Origin: a candidate division FCPU426 bacterium
GTDB lineage: Bacteria; Oederibacteriota; PGYV01; Palsa-1178
NCBI GenBank assembly: GCA_003159495.1
Contig: PLPI01000083.1
Location: 1 to 53,917 of the forward strand
Length of the DNA stretch: 53,917 bases
Reading direction: 5' to 3'
The notes below the pieces were generated by a model. That model saw only the letters and a list, made by a program, of their open reading frames with translations, made no database searches and was not told where the DNA came from. Below are positions 1 to 7,155 of this stretch, piece after piece. The position numbers and the translations under genes are program-made. Every line of letters begins with the position of its first letter. Position 1 is the stretch's first letter.

Positions 1-126
1 ACACCATCGCAAAATTTCCGCGGGCGTAGCTGTAAACGTAGGCGTATCTGCCAGCGCGGATGAGGCAGCCGTAAATATTATTACTGCAAAAAAAAGTACC
101 TCCGCTGAAATTCTTATTTTTTTCAT
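1..126 (-). CDS. Secreted T/P-repeat protein, N-terminal fragment (runs off window)
   Basis: Only the first 42 codons are inside the window. They read as a signal peptide (MKKIRISAEVLFFAVIIF, ending ALA before Asp) followed at once by TPTFTATP. That is the same Thr/Pro repeat style as the large surface protein at 33401-35839. The start is supported by an AGGAGA ribosome-binding site 6 bases upstream. An ECF-like promoter motif (160-184) sits about 35 bases before the start codon and matches the motif in front of the ECF sigma gene at 2204-2788. The rest of the protein and its function cannot be seen. I infer a secreted or surface protein that may belong to the ECF regulon. Confidence 0.7.
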   Translation of the reverse strand, partial: MKKIRISAEVLFFAVIIFTAASSALADTPTFTATPAEILRWC

Positions 127-159
127 ATTTCTCTCCTTTTATTTCCTCGCACTTACTAT

Positions 160-184
160 GACAGAAACTGCCAAAAAAAGTTCC
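160..184 (-). promoter_or_regulatory. ECF-type promoter motif before the truncated T/P-repeat gene
   Basis: On the minus strand GGAACTTTTTTT is followed, 14 bases after GGAAC, by TCTGTC. The arrangement resembles RpoE-type promoters (GGAAC, about 15-16 bases, TCTGA) and is nearly the same as the motif at 2808-2833 in front of the ECF sigma gene. Confidence 0.5.
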
Positions 185-186
185 AA

Positions 187-1149
187 CTATTTGTTTTGAT
201 CAGCCGCAGCGGCCGTTGTGGTCACATTGTTAAAAAAATCAACATCCACAGATATCCTGTTGGTCTGTCCCAGCACGTCGAAGGGCTGGTATGAATATGA
301 GAACCTCACGCTGTCCATTTTTAACCCGATTCCAAGCGAAACCGACTGTTCTGAATAACGGAATCCATATCCCGCTCTCAGAGATAAAACATTGAATAAT
401 AGCACTTCCGTTCCTATGTCAAGAGTTGGAAGTTCGTCATCCAACAGCAGCCTGTTAACATCCAGTCCAGCAGTAACTTTTGCCTGGTCGCCCATTGGAA
501 ACTTTATCCCCAAACCGGCCTTGATATTTGCCGGGAGCGGGTCCGCAACTGATATATATGCCGACTGACTGCCGAGATTCTGAAGGCTTATTCCGGCAAA
601 TGTGTCCGGATCGGAATTTATTTTTATAAGCACACCCAGGTCACCCGCAACGCCATTTTTTGAGTAGAGATAAAGCTTTGAATCGAAATATTTCAGGTTT
701 ACGCCCGCTGAAAACCAGTCATTGACCTGATATGCGTATGACAGTATAGCCACAAGGTCGTAATTATCCACGTTGCCCACCTGGTCGCCATAGTCGTTAT
801 AATAAGGAAAGTCAAAGGTATAATCCACATAAAAAGCCGCGCCTATCACGCCGTATTTTTTAGGATCAAAGGGTATGGCGCCGGCTAGATACTCGCAGTT
901 TGTATCGCCAAAGGAAGAAAAATGGGTGAATGACGCCTGCGGATATTTTATATTAATCAGCCCGGCTGGATTGAACACAATAGCGTTGAGGTTGTCGGCT
1001 ATGCCGGCAAATACATTTGACATGGCGGCTGTTTCGGCTGGCGGCTCCACCCTTAAAAAATCAGCCCCTGTTTCCCCCGCCGCAAAAACATATAACGGCG
1101 ATAGCACAATAAAAATAAAAACAACTATGAATTTAAATTTTTTTAGCAT
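187..1149 (-). CDS. PorV/UPF0164-like outer-membrane protein
   Basis: A 320-residue protein with a signal peptide (MLKKFKFIVVFIFIVLSPLYVFA) followed by features of the PorV/PorQ/UPF0164 family. The mature N-terminus reads GADFLRVEPPAETAAMSN, then IVFNPAGLINI, the 'NPAGL' signature of this group, followed by alternating aromatic and glycine residues typical of a beta-barrel. The frame stays open upstream to 1320. I chose the ATG at 1149 because the signal peptide begins there, a GAGGG sits just upstream, and a longer form would overlap the anti-sigma gene ending at 1212. It lies 62 bases downstream of that gene and is probably co-transcribed with the ECF sigma/anti-sigma pair. In Bacteroidetes PorV works with type IX secretion; whether it does so here is unknown. 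Confidence 0.7.
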   Translation of the reverse strand: MLKKFKFIVVFIFIVLSPLYVFAAGETGADFLRVEPPAETAAMSNVFAGIADNLNAIVFNPAGLINIKYPQASFTHFSSFGDTNCEYLAGAIPFDPKKYGVIGAAFYVDYTFDFPYYNDYGDQVGNVDNYDLVAILSYAYQVNDWFSAGVNLKYFDSKLYLYSKNGVAGDLGVLIKINSDPDTFAGISLQNLGSQSAYISVADPLPANIKAGLGIKFPMGDQAKVTAGLDVNRLLLDDELPTLDIGTEVLLFNVLSLRAGYGFRYSEQSVSLGIGLKMDSVRFSYSYQPFDVLGQTNRISVDVDFFNNVTTTAAAADQNK

Positions 1150-1211
1150 AATCCCTCGCATTGCAGTATGCTTTCCCTGTAAATACCTTAAAAATTTCCC
1201 CGGAATAATTT

Positions 1212-2207
1212 CTATTTTATAACCGCGGCCTTTATCCTTTTTTCGACAAGGTCCGTCTTTAAATAGACAAAATAAATATCGGCCCCGGCAACGGCTCCGC
1301 TGTCGCACGCGCCGTTCCACGACTGTTCATAAATCCCGGGCTCTCTAAAACCCCTGAACAGGGTCTTAACCGCCTCACCTTTTCTGGAGTAAACAATAAT
1401 ACTTACGTCGGTTCCGGTTTTGATCTCATATTTTATCTTCATTGAGCCGCCAAGCAAAGGGTTAAAAACATTGGACATCACCTCGAACGCGCCGTCCATT
1501 TTAGCGCCCTTAAATGCCACGGCTGTCGGCGTTTCAGCCGGGTTAGACGCGGCCGACATCCGGCCATGATTTGATGCCGCGTCCGGTGAATTAATATTTT
1601 TCCCCGCCGAATTTAAGGCCGCAAACGGAGCGTTCCCGTTTTTTACCGGACCTCCGCCGGCCCCTTTATCAACATTTTCATCCGGCAGCGCCGCAATTAC
1701 CACAGAAGCCGTCTTTTGAGAATCATCTTTTTTAATGCTGTCCGGCCGTACCGCATTGACGGCAGCCGCAATTTTTACCGGCGCTTTTTTCACCTGGGCC
1801 ATGCTTCTATCATTAAAATCCGCCCGCTTTGCGTACTGCATAACAGCGGGTTTTGAAGCCGTTACAACAGCCCTTTTTTCAAAATTACCATGCAGTAAAA
1901 TTACCGCAAATACGAGCGCCGCGGCGGCAGCTGCGCCTTTAAGGGCAAATCCCGTATCCGGCCTGGCTCCGAATATCCTGTCCAAAAGCGAGGGGGAAGG
2001 CACGCCTATTTTTTTCCAGACCTTTGAATTAAAATCGGCGGGAATGGCTGTTTTTTCCACGCATAAAAGCGACTCTTTTAAAACAACCGCGGCTTCAAGC
2101 TCTTTTTTACATGAAAGGCATTCCCCGGCGTGAATCAGCATATCCCTGCCGGGTTTTTCCCCTTCCATGACGCCGTCTATGGCTTCCCTGAATTCGCGGC
2201 AGTTCAT
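1212..2207 (-). CDS. Anti-sigma factor with zinc-finger and C-terminal FlgD-like Ig domain
   Basis: 331 residues. The N-terminus has the zf-HC2 anti-sigma pattern (Cys3, His26, Cys30, Cys33). One membrane segment follows at about residues 90-107, then a low-complexity Ala/Pro/Asn-rich linker. The last 90 residues form a FlgD-like Ig domain (VYSRKGEAVKTLF, GADIYFVYL, ending KRIKAAVIK). That ending closely parallels KKIKFAVIK at the end of the surface protein at 33401-35839, so the two domains look homologous. The start codon overlaps the sigma gene stop by four bases (ATGA), as expected for a sigma/anti-sigma pair. The protein probably sits in the inner membrane, holds the sigma factor through the zinc finger, and exposes the Ig domain outside the cytoplasm. 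The Ig fusion is unusual for an anti-sigma factor. Confidence 0.8.
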   Translation of the reverse strand: MNCREFREAIDGVMEGEKPGRDMLIHAGECLSCKKELEAAVVLKESLLCVEKTAIPADFNSKVWKKIGVPSPSLLDRIFGARPDTGFALKGAAAAAALVFAVILLHGNFEKRAVVTASKPAVMQYAKRADFNDRSMAQVKKAPVKIAAAVNAVRPDSIKKDDSQKTASVVIAALPDENVDKGAGGGPVKNGNAPFAALNSAGKNINSPDAASNHGRMSAASNPAETPTAVAFKGAKMDGAFEVMSNVFNPLLGGSMKIKYEIKTGTDVSIIVYSRKGEAVKTLFRGFREPGIYEQSWNGACDSGAVAGADIYFVYLKTDLVEKRIKAAVIK

Positions 2208-2788
2208 AATTTGTCACCGTTCCTTTTTAAAATAATTTCCCTTAATTTAAGCCTCGCCCTGTTCAGCCTCGATTTCACGCTTCCAAGCGGTATCCCGAGC
2301 ATGGCGCTTATTTCATCATATTCAAATCCCTGCATATCCCTGAGCACTATCACATTCTTTGATTCCGTGTCAAAGCCGTCAAGGGCGGCCATTATCATGC
2401 TGTGCGTTTCCGCGGCTTCTAGAGCCTCGTGGACTCCTGCTGTTTTATCCCTTATCTGCACTTCATATTCTTCCCCTTCGGCTCCCGCCGTAAGAGAATC
2501 GGTAGCGAAATACTTCCTGCGCTTTAACATATCTAGCCTGTTGATGCACATATTGACCGCCACCCTGTAGAGCCATGTAGAGAACTTTGACTTATGCTCA
2601 AATTTATCCATTGACGTATAAGCCGCGCAGAAAACATCCTGGGCCATATCAAGGGCCTCTTCCCTGTTGCGCATATATTTCATGCAGATACCGGAAACAA
2701 CCTGCCTGTATGCCGTTATAATCCTGTCAAAAGCGGCTTTATCGCCCTTTTGCGCTTTCTTTACGGTTTCAATATCTATTTCCTGCAT
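2204..2788 (-). CDS. ECF-family RNA polymerase sigma factor
   Basis: 194 residues with sigma region 2 (about residues 25-95, including EALDMAQDVFCAAY and FSTWLYRVAVNMCIN) and region 4 (about 135-185, with FEYDEISAMLGIPLGSVKSR as the helix-turn-helix). Regions 1 and 3 are absent, which defines the ECF class. It is followed by its anti-sigma factor with a four-base overlap and then by a PorV-like barrel. An RpoE-like promoter lies 20-45 bases upstream (2808-2833), suggesting it transcribes its own operon. The RBS is GAGGGAG, spaced 5 bases from the ATG. The identity as an ECF sigma factor is firm; the signal it responds to is not known. Confidence 0.92.
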   Translation of the reverse strand: MQEIDIETVKKAQKGDKAAFDRIITAYRQVVSGICMKYMRNREEALDMAQDVFCAAYTSMDKFEHKSKFSTWLYRVAVNMCINRLDMLKRRKYFATDSLTAGAEGEEYEVQIRDKTAGVHEALEAAETHSMIMAALDGFDTESKNVIVLRDMQGFEYDEISAMLGIPLGSVKSRLNRARLKLREIILKRNGDKL

Positions 2789-2807
2789 TTGCTCCCTCTT
2801 AATATTA

Positions 2808-2833
2808 GTCAGATTCCCCGCTAAAAAAGTTCC
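2808..2833 (-). promoter_or_regulatory. ECF-type autoregulatory promoter
   Basis: Minus strand: GGAACTTTTTT, 15 bases between GGAAC and TCTGAC. This is close to the E. coli RpoE consensus (GGAACTT, 16 bases, TCTGA). It is placed correctly to start a short leader before the sigma gene at 2788. Confidence 0.6.
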
Positions 2834-2969
2834 ATAAATTAATGAGCCCGCTTATTATATATCAATCACGGAACTTTTCAATTTTTATTTATTAATTTCC
2901 CGGTTCATTTCCCGGAATTCCCTGATTACGGCCGGGTTCCGCATTACGGCACAGACAATTAAAAACTGC

Positions 2970-2998
2970 TTTCACACTCCCGCTGTTTATGCTAAAAT
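2970..2998 (+). promoter_or_regulatory. Probable sigma70 promoter of glgP
   Basis: TTTCAC and TAAAAT are separated by 17 bases, with TATGC directly before the -10 as an extended element. It lies about 50 bases before the glgP start. The match is moderate at the -35. Confidence 0.45.
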
Positions 2999-3050
2999 AA
3001 TCGTCACTTATTAATAAAGGAAGATACTTATTACAATCAGGAGGAATTTG

Positions 3051-5612
3051 ATGAAATTCAGAGAGTTTAATGTTGTGCCTAATTTGCCGGAAAAGCTCAA
3101 ACCGCTGCTTGGACTGGCATATAACATCTGGTGGGCTTGGGACGCGGAAGCTTTCGGACTTTTCAGGGATATAGACCCGGACGTATGGTCCGAAACATCG
3201 CACAATCCGGTTAAACTGCTTTATAATGTCACACAGGAGCGCCTGAACCAGGTGGCTTCCGACGAGGGCTTTCTTTTCAGGGTGGAATCTGTCGTCAAAA
3301 GGTGCGAAGTCTATATGAATCGCCAGTCCTGGTGGGATAAGGTAAAAAGTGCCGTCCCTGAGGATTTTCTTATCGCATATTTTTCCGCGGAATACGGCCT
3401 TGCGGAGTCCCTGCCGGTATATTCCGGCGGCCTCGGCGTGCTCTCCGGCGACCATTTAAAATCGGCTTCGGATCTCGGCCTTCCTTTTATAGCGGTCGGG
3501 CTTTTATACGGACAGGGATATTTTCACCAGTACCTGACCGCCGATGGATGGCAGCAGGAACGCTATGTAAACCACGATTATTACGTTTCCCCGATAACCC
3601 TGCTTAAGGATAAAAATAACCAGCCCCTGGTGCTGTCGATCAAAATGCCCCATGCAGACGTCAAGTTCCAGGTATGGCAGGTAAAAGTCGGGCGCATTTC
3701 CCTTTACCTGATGGACACCAATGTGACTGAAAACACCCCGGCGGACCGCGAAATAACAGCTCTGCTATACGGCGGCGACGAGGAAATGAGGATCAAGCAG
3801 GAATTTCTGCTTGGCATAGGCGGCATGACTGCTCTGACCGCGCTCGGGTTAAACCCAACCGTGACCCACATGAACGAGGGCCATTCAGCGTTTTTGGCCC
3901 TTGAGCGCATCAGGATGACCATGGTAAAAAACAACATGTCCTTTGCGGAAGCGCGCGAGGTTGTCGCCGGTTCCTCAATGTTCACCACCCATACGCCCGT
4001 GCCGGCCGGAAACGACCGTTTTCCATTTGGCATGATGGAAAGATATTTCAAAAATTACGTGGAACAGAACCTCAAGATATCATTCAACGATTTTTTCAGG
4101 ATGGGGCGCGTAAATCAGGACGACAACAACGAAACATTCTGTATGACCGTGCTTGCCCTCAAGCTTTCGGATTTCAACAACGGCGTTTCAAAGCTACACG
4201 GTCATGTGTCGCGCGATATGTGGAAGGATATATGGAAAGGCGTGCCCCTTGACGAGGTGCCAATAACCCATATCACAAACGGCATTCACATGAACTCCTG
4301 GATTTCAAAGGAAATAGCCGACATATTCTTCAGGTATCTCGGCACGCGCTGGGTTGACGCTCCGGACGACCACGCCATATGGCAGAGGATAGGCGAAATA
4401 CCCGACACGGAACTCTGGAGGACGCATGAGCGCCGTAAAGACAGGCTGGTCTCGTTTGTACGCAGAAAATTAAGAAAACAACTTAAGGACCGCGGAGCCT
4501 CAAAAGAGGACATAGACAAGGCCGGAGAAGTCCTGAATCCGGAAGTGTTGACAATCGGATTTGCCAGACGCTTTGCCACATACAAACGCGGCACGCTTAT
4601 ATTCAGGGACCTTGAACGCATCAAAAAAATATTAAACAACAAAAACATGCCGGTCCAGATAATTTTTGCCGGCAAGGCGCATCCGAAAGACACGGCCGGA
4701 AAAGAATTCATAAAGAAAGTTTTTGAGATAGCGCAGAGCGAGGATTTCCGAAACAACGTCGTCTTCCTGGAGGATTATGACCTGAACTCGGCGCATTACC
4801 TGGTTCAGGGAGTTGATGTCTGGCTGAACAATCCCATAAGGCCCCTTGAAGCCTCTGGCACATCCGGAATGAAAGTCAACTTTAACGGCGGGCTTAACTG
4901 CTCCATAATAGACGGCTGGTGGGCCGAAAAATCCGATGATGACAACGGCTGGAACATAGGACGCGGCGAGGATTTTGAGGATGCGGAATACAGGGACAGT
5001 GTTGAGTCAGGGCAGATATACGACATACTTGAAAACGACATGGTACCGCTTTATTACAAACACGGCAAGGACGGGCTGCCCCACGACTGGGTAAAAAAGA
5101 TGAAAACATCCATGCAGACCCTGTGCCCCATTTTTAACACCAACAGGATGGTCATGGAATACACCGAAAAATTTTACATCCCCGGGGCAAAACAGATGTA
5201 TAAACTTGCTTCCGGAAATTTTGAAAAGGCAAAATCAATCGCCAAATGGAAGGACTCGCTTTCCAAAAAATGGGGCAACGTCCATATCGTCGAACTGACA
5301 TCCGACATATATAATGACCTCAAAGTCGGCGACTCTATCAAGGTCCAGGCTGTTATCGACCCGGATGGAATGGCGCAGGAGGACCTTCTGGCGGAGATTT
5401 ATTACGGTTATCAGCGCGGCAAAAAAGAAATGGAAAATATCACCACGGTAAAGATGGTGTTTTCCGGCAACAAAGATAAAAATATCATTTTTGAAGCCTT
5501 AATAAAACCGGAATCCTCCGGAACCGTTAACTTTACCGTAAGGCTTCTTCCATACAACGCGGACCTGAACGTAAAATTCCTGCCCGGCTATATAAAATGG
5601 AGCGAAGTATAG
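3051..5612 (+). CDS. glgP: Alpha-glucan (glycogen/maltodextrin) phosphorylase
   Basis: 853 residues, cytoplasmic. It cleaves alpha-1,4-glucans with phosphate to give glucose 1-phosphate. The N-terminal about 110 residues (NLPEKLKPLLGLAYNIWWAW) match the extra domain of the 'short' alpha-glucan phosphorylase subfamily, followed by AYFSAEYGLAESLPVYSGGLG. The pyridoxal-phosphate lysine is Lys608 in EASGTSGMKVNFNGG. The C-terminal about 90 residues form an additional beta-rich segment. The start is the ATG preceded by AGGAGG at 3039-3044 with six-base spacing; an in-frame TTG just before it is less likely. It is one of only two plus-strand genes here, followed 43 bases later by a small gene. The phosphohexomutase at 39962-41389 could use its product, but the two genes are far apart. 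Confidence 0.95.
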   Translation: MKFREFNVVPNLPEKLKPLLGLAYNIWWAWDAEAFGLFRDIDPDVWSETSHNPVKLLYNVTQERLNQVASDEGFLFRVESVVKRCEVYMNRQSWWDKVKSAVPEDFLIAYFSAEYGLAESLPVYSGGLGVLSGDHLKSASDLGLPFIAVGLLYGQGYFHQYLTADGWQQERYVNHDYYVSPITLLKDKNNQPLVLSIKMPHADVKFQVWQVKVGRISLYLMDTNVTENTPADREITALLYGGDEEMRIKQEFLLGIGGMTALTALGLNPTVTHMNEGHSAFLALERIRMTMVKNNMSFAEAREVVAGSSMFTTHTPVPAGNDRFPFGMMERYFKNYVEQNLKISFNDFFRMGRVNQDDNNETFCMTVLALKLSDFNNGVSKLHGHVSRDMWKDIWKGVPLDEVPITHITNGIHMNSWISKEIADIFFRYLGTRWVDAPDDHAIWQRIGEIPDTELWRTHERRKDRLVSFVRRKLRKQLKDRGASKEDIDKAGEVLNPEVLTIGFARRFATYKRGTLIFRDLERIKKILNNKNMPVQIIFAGKAHPKDTAGKEFIKKVFEIAQSEDFRNNVVFLEDYDLNSAHYLVQGVDVWLNNPIRPLEASGTSGMKVNFNGGLNCSIIDGWWAEKSDDDNGWNIGRGEDFEDAEYRDSVESGQIYDILENDMVPLYYKHGKDGLPHDWVKKMKTSMQTLCPIFNTNRMVMEYTEKFYIPGAKQMYKLASGNFEKAKSIAKWKDSLSKKWGNVHIVELTSDIYNDLKVGDSIKVQAVIDPDGMAQEDLLAEIYYGYQRGKKEMENITTVKMVFSGNKDKNIIFEALIKPESSGTVNFTVRLLPYNADLNVKFLPGYIKWSEV

Positions 5613-5655
5613 GGTTGTTCCGGGGATAATATTTTAATCATGAGGGGTGTATAAA

Positions 5656-6039
5656 ATGTCAATGCGTTCACCGAAAGAAATGAAGATGCACGATACGATT
5701 ATCAGTTCTCTGGCCGGAATATACAGGTCAAAAAATGCCCAGATGGTAAGCACGAACCTGGAAACACAAAAAGCCGTCATGAAAGGCGTGACTGTGGATC
5801 TTATCGTAAAAAACCCGATTACATATATTTTCAAGGTGGAGACGGAATCAACCGTCACCGAAGGCGAAGCAATCGCCTGGAAGGGAATATCCGAACAGCT
5901 CGGGACATTTTTTTTGATGGTCCCGGACCCATTGAAGGGCGATGCAAACAGAATTGTGGCAAAAGCCGGCCTGAAGAACGTAAAGATGTGCTATTACAAG
6001 ATTGCGGACAACAAACTTAAATTTACGAATCTTCCTTAA
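5656..6039 (+). CDS. Small conserved-looking protein of unknown function, possibly PD-(D/E)XK-like
   Basis: 127 residues from the ATG preceded by TGAGGGG at 5641-5647. No signal peptide or membrane segment. The middle reads VTVDLIVKNPITYIFKVETES, then TEGEAIAWKGISEQLGTFFLMVP: an Asp, a beta-hairpin and an E-x-E followed by a helix. This layout recalls the PD-(D/E)XK nuclease-like fold, but the usual catalytic Lys is replaced, so any catalytic activity is doubtful. The gene is probably co-transcribed with glgP and ends at a bidirectional terminator. I do not recognise a named family. Confidence 0.65.
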   Translation: MSMRSPKEMKMHDTIISSLAGIYRSKNAQMVSTNLETQKAVMKGVTVDLIVKNPITYIFKVETESTVTEGEAIAWKGISEQLGTFFLMVPDPLKGDANRIVAKAGLKNVKMCYYKIADNKLKFTNLP

Positions 6040-6058
6040 AATAAAAGTTTTCAACAAT

Positions 6059-6089
6059 TAAAAAAGGCGCCGCAGGGCGCTTTTTTTTT
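6059..6089. terminator. Bidirectional intrinsic terminator between convergent genes
   Basis: A GCGCC/GGCGC stem with a GCAG loop is flanked by an A-run on the left and a run of nine T on the right. It lies between the small plus-strand gene ending at 6039 and menA ending at 6088, so it can serve both directions. Confidence 0.8.
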
Positions 6090-6990
6090 AAATGATAAAA
6101 GCAATTATCAGTGCCGCTCCGGCAATCATATGTGAAACGAGCGTCAAAGCACAGGCCAATCCGAGTTTTCCCGGGGTTTCGTATTTTCGGTAAAGTTCAA
6201 CAGCCGCATAAACGGAAAACAGCGACCCGAAAATGGCGAACCCGCATGCTTTTGGGACAAACCCGGATAATGCCGCAGCGGCTATTACAGCATACGCCGC
6301 AATTGAAACAACGGCGTAAAGAATCACCCCGTTCTTTTTGCCGAGCCTTACAACAAGATTGTCCTTTCCCGTATCCCTGTCCGCCTCAAAGTCGGGAAAT
6401 TCGGCCATTATTACGAAAGCTGCCGTAAGCAGTCCTGCCGGGATGGATATTATGACGGGTACAGCGCTGCATGCCCCCGCCTGTACCATAAACGCCGCAA
6501 GCGTAATCAGCGGCCCAAAAACAGCAGCTACCAGTATCTCGCCGAAACCCGTACGGGAAATTTTAAAAGGAGGAGCGGAATAAAATATCCCGGCCGCAAG
6601 TCCTCCCGCCAGAAACCATAATATGGACGGGCCTGCTTTCAATGATACGGCCGCAAGCATGGCTGCAGCCGCCAGAAACAGCAGTATGCCTTCCGCCAGT
6701 ATTTCCCGCGGAGACAACCTCCCTTTCTGGAGCATCCTTGACCCTCCCGAGAACGGCGGTATAAATCCCGCATTCACATTATCTGTGCCATCTAAAGCGT
6801 CAAAGTAGTCGTTGATTATGTTTGTCCCCAGGTGAATAAGGCAGAATCCGGCGAGTGTAAGGAAAAAAATATCCGCCTTAAATACCGCCCCGCCGCGTCT
6901 GGCTATCACGCTTCCCAGCATCACCGGTATGATTGTTGTGGATAATATACCCGCGCGGGTTTCTAAAATATACGCCCATAGTTTTTTCAT
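6088..6990 (-). CDS. menA: UbiA-family prenyltransferase, probably 1,4-dihydroxy-2-naphthoate prenyltransferase
   Basis: 300 residues and about eight to nine hydrophobic segments, so an inner-membrane protein. The two metal/diphosphate-binding motifs of the UbiA superfamily are present: NIINDYFDALDGTD (residues 57-70) and DFEAD (200-204, in the context EFPDFEADRDTGKDN). The 'EFPDxxxDxxxGKxxLVVRLG' second motif is typical of MenA, which attaches the polyprenyl chain in menaquinone synthesis. Other UbiA members cannot be excluded without the rest of the men pathway, which is not in the window. A strong AGGAGGG RBS precedes the ATG. Confidence 0.78.
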   Translation of the reverse strand: MKKLWAYILETRAGILSTTIIPVMLGSVIARRGGAVFKADIFFLTLAGFCLIHLGTNIINDYFDALDGTDNVNAGFIPPFSGGSRMLQKGRLSPREILAEGILLFLAAAAMLAAVSLKAGPSILWFLAGGLAAGIFYSAPPFKISRTGFGEILVAAVFGPLITLAAFMVQAGACSAVPVIISIPAGLLTAAFVIMAEFPDFEADRDTGKDNLVVRLGKKNGVILYAVVSIAAYAVIAAAALSGFVPKACGFAIFGSLFSVYAAVELYRKYETPGKLGLACALTLVSHMIAGAALIIAFII

Positions 6991-7040
6991 ATTCCCTCCT
7001 GTTGGGTACTATAGAAAAAATATGTTTTATTTAAACCAGG

Positions 7041-7134
7041 AGTTTAGCGGGTGGGACTTTTTTAAGACCCGGCGCCGCTAAAACCCTTATAATATCGGGC
7101 GGCCGTTACTTAAAAAAGTCCCACCCGCTAAACT
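7041..7134. repeat. Perfect 26-bp inverted repeat with 42-bp spacer
   Basis: Positions 7041-7066 (starting AGTTTAGCGGGTGGGAC) and 7109-7134 are exact reverse complements. The 42-base spacer contains a GGCGCC. The element fills most of the gap between menA and mfd. It could be a long hairpin terminator of mfd read-through, a REP/MITE-like remnant or a structured RNA. Poly-T tracts occur inside the arms (CTTTTTTAAG), not after the stem. Confidence 0.85.
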
Positions 7135-7155
7135 AAAACCGTTTTCGACCAGTAT

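Noticed and set aside
1150-1320. 57-residue N-terminal extension of the PorV-like protein
   Set aside because: It overlaps the anti-sigma gene and would bury the signal peptide; the ATG at 1149 is followed directly by the export signal.
2869-2900. GGAACTTTT on the plus strand before glgP as a third ECF promoter
   Set aside because: No TCTGA-like -10 at 14-17 bases downstream, only AT-rich sequence.
2892-3455. Open frame of 187 codons on the minus strand over the start of glgP
   Set aside because: It lies antisense to a clear phosphorylase gene, has no RBS or recognisable domain, and its codon pattern mirrors the real gene.
7041-7134. GGGACTTTTTT in both repeat arms as ECF promoters
   Set aside because: No matching -10 element on either strand; similarity is limited to the T-run.
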